Assembly (NCBI GenBank): GCA_024691105.1
Contig: JAILNY010000186.1
Coordinates: 1 to 7,633, forward strand
Direction of reading: 5' to 3'
DNA: 7,633 bases
DNA from: Treponema sp.
Lineage (GTDB): Bacteria; Spirochaetota; Spirochaetia; Treponematales; Treponemataceae
Position 1 is the first letter of the stretch. The number at the start of each line of letters is the position of its first letter. Under the pieces are notes generated by a model that did not search any database, was not told the origin of the DNA, and saw only the letters and a list, made by a program, of their open reading frames with translations. Both the position numbers and the translations under genes were made by a program. Shown piece after piece: positions 6,313-7,633 of the stretch.

Positions 6313-7584
6313 TTATTCAATCTCCCATGGCATCAATAAAACAACAGCTCCATCTCGATAATCATCTCCAAACTTTGTATTAATAGATCCAACTATACTA
6401 AACGGCAACACAACATCTCCTTTTCCCAAAATTACTTCAACATGATGCAAACCAGCCAAAATTTCAAAATTATACTCCCCAACATTAAGTATATTATTAG
6501 GAACATTAAACTTAAATTTAACATTACCTCTGAAAGATTTATCTATATTCTGACTATCCCTTAACCATGTAGCACACACAACTTCTCCGTTTTTCTTTTT
6601 CAATAACGCTCCCACATTTAATAAATCAGAATATTCCAAAACCTCAGCTTCAATTACACACTGCACATTTTCATCTAATCTTGAAATCTTAGTTACAATT
6701 TCATCATTCTTTGTTATATAGAGTCTCTTTATCGAAAAATTCCGATGTTTTTTTACTGTTTCAGAAATCTGCCAAACACCAGTTTCCAATACACTCTCAC
6801 TAGGCATCATATAGTGAGAGACAACATCATATATATTATTAGAACAATAATCTATCTTTCCTCTATTTAAAATAACTCCAGAAGTACATAATGATTCAAC
6901 AGCATTCATCTGATGACTTACGAACAACACAGTTCTCCCTTGTCTGGTGCTAAGTTCATTCATCTTTCCCAAGGCCTTCTTCTGAAATGCAGCATCCCCT
7001 ACGGCCAAAACCTCATCTGCAATTAAAATTTCGCTATCTAAGTGAGCAGCAACGGCAAAAGCCAAACGTACATACATACCACTGGAATATCTTTTTACAG
7101 GAGTATCAATATGTTTTTCAATCTCACTGAATGCAATAATTTCATCAATTTTACGGTCAACTTCGCGGCGTTTCATACCTAAAATTGCACCATTAAGGTA
7201 AATATTCTCTCTACCGGTAAGTTCTGGATGGAATCCTGTACCTACTTCCAAAAGTGAAGATACTCTGCCATTAATTTTGACTTTTCCTTCGGTTGGAGCC
7301 GTTATACGACTCAAAACTTTCAATAAAGTAGACTTACCAGCACCATTATGACCGATAATACCTACTCTGTCTCCCTGATGGATTTCAAAATTCAAGTTAT
7401 CAAGTGCCCAAAATCCATCTTTATCGTTATCATATCGATGCGAGCCAATCTGTCCATGAGGATCTTCTTTACCACGCTTTAGAGCAAACCAAGTCTGTAT
7501 ATCTCTAAAAAGTGTACCATTATTAATTACACCAAGTCTATAATATTTAGATAAATTTTCTGCTTTAATTGCTATATCGCTCAT
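6313..7584 (-). CDS. wzt: Polysaccharide ABC exporter ATP-binding protein (Wzt-like)
   Basis: A 423-residue ATPase that powers export of a finished lipid-linked polysaccharide through the inner membrane with a Wzm-type permease, which is not in the window. The nucleotide-binding domain covers about 1-245: Walker A GHNGAGKST (78-86), the Q-loop region LLEVGTGFHPELTGREN (111-127), the signature YSSGM (166-170), Walker B ILIADE (186-191) and the switch histidine H224. YSSGM in place of LSGGQ, and the GFHPELTGREN stretch, are typical of the Wzt/TagH exporter group. Residues about 265-423 form the C-terminal beta-sandwich present in long Wzt proteins, ending in MPWEIE; in studied systems this domain recognises the terminal modification of the O-polysaccharide. 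The start MSDIAIKAENLSKYYRLG is the usual N terminus, yet no Shine-Dalgarno site precedes it. The C-terminal half is more AT-rich than the conserved ATPase half. Confidence 0.93.
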   Translation of the reverse strand: MSDIAIKAENLSKYYRLGVINNGTLFRDIQTWFALKRGKEDPHGQIGSHRYDNDKDGFWALDNLNFEIHQGDRVGIIGHNGAGKSTLLKVLSRITAPTEGKVKINGRVSSLLEVGTGFHPELTGRENIYLNGAILGMKRREVDRKIDEIIAFSEIEKHIDTPVKRYSSGMYVRLAFAVAAHLDSEILIADEVLAVGDAAFQKKALGKMNELSTRQGRTVLFVSHQMNAVESLCTSGVILNRGKIDYCSNNIYDVVSHYMMPSESVLETGVWQISETVKKHRNFSIKRLYITKNDEIVTKISRLDENVQCVIEAEVLEYSDLLNVGALLKKKNGEVVCATWLRDSQNIDKSFRGNVKFKFNVPNNILNVGEYNFEILAGLHHVEVILGKGDVVLPFSIVGSINTKFGDDYRDGAVVLLMPWEIE

Positions 7585-7593
7585 ATTTTATCA

Positions 7594-7622
7594 ATTATAC
7601 AATAAAATATCTTGTTTGTTAA
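7594..7622 (-). promoter_or_regulatory. Possible sigma-70-type promoter just upstream of wzt
   Basis: On the minus strand TTAACA (7622-7617) and TATAAT (7599-7594) are separated by 17 bases, close to the vegetative consensus. The predicted transcription start would be near 7587, only about three bases before the wzt ATG at 7584, giving an almost leaderless message. That position makes the call uncertain. The DNA is AT-rich, so chance matches are likely, and two minus-strand frames stay open from the window edge to 7591 and 7581, so this stretch could instead be the end of an upstream gene such as wzm. Confidence 0.35.
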
Positions 7623-7633
7623 GATACATATCG

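Larger units (their letters stand above)
1..7584 (-). other. Single polysaccharide operon (CDP-3,6-dideoxyhexose section)
   Basis: Eight genes are read in the same direction with gaps or overlaps, in order, of 3, 7, 2, -4, 2, 12 and -1 bases. There is no room for a promoter or terminator between any two, and no gap long enough to hold another gene. The order is export ATPase, glycosyltransferase, rfbF, rfbG, GHKL ATPase, STAS-like, rfbH, epimerase-reductase. Co-transcription is inferred from spacing alone. Confidence 0.85.

Noticed and set aside
7582..7633. C-terminal end of an upstream wzm-like permease gene
   Set aside because: Two different minus-strand frames are open over only about 14-17 codons, and neither shows a clear permease ending, so no gene call is justified.

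Overview
The window holds eight tightly packed genes, all on the minus strand, read from about 7584 down to 1. Gaps between genes are 12 bases or less, and three junctions overlap (ATGA or TAATG type), so this looks like part of a single long operon. No rRNA, tRNA, CRISPR array or mobile element is visible. The DNA is AT-rich, and the base composition is uneven from gene to gene. The gene content is that of a surface-polysaccharide (O-antigen-type) cluster of the ABC-transporter-dependent kind. That suggests a low-GC bacterium with an exported, 3,6-dideoxyhexose-decorated glycan. The sequence does not allow a species to be named; a low-GC gut anaerobe or spirochaete would fit, but this is only inference.

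Layout in transcription order: (1) 7584-6313, a Wzt-like ATPase of a polysaccharide ABC exporter with its C-terminal glycan-recognition domain; (2) 6309-5386, a GT8-like glycosyltransferase; (3) 5378-4584, RfbF, glucose-1-phosphate cytidylyltransferase; (4) 4581-3520, RfbG, CDP-glucose 4,6-dehydratase; (5) 3523-2969, a small stand-alone GHKL (histidine-kinase/anti-sigma type) ATPase; (6) 2966-2694, a 90-residue STAS-like protein (DUF4325 type); (7) 2681-1353, RfbH, the PMP/[2Fe-2S] 3-dehydrase E1; (8) 1353 to beyond position 1, a two-domain protein fusing an RmlC-type cupin epimerase to a short-chain dehydrogenase/reductase, incomplete at its C terminus.

Together RfbF, RfbG and RfbH convert glucose-1-phosphate and CTP to the CDP-4-keto-3,6-dideoxyhexose intermediate. 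The fusion protein carries the two activities (C5 epimerase and 4-ketoreductase) that are separate proteins, AscE and AscF, in the Yersinia CDP-L-ascarylose pathway. The predicted end product is therefore CDP-L-ascarylose or a close relative, made by a bifunctional last enzyme. The E3 reductase that passes electrons to RfbH is not in the window. The second unusual point is the ATPase/STAS pair set between rfbG and rfbH and translationally linked to its neighbours. It resembles a minimal partner-switch module, but no sigma factor, phosphatase or sensor is visible, and its role here is unknown.
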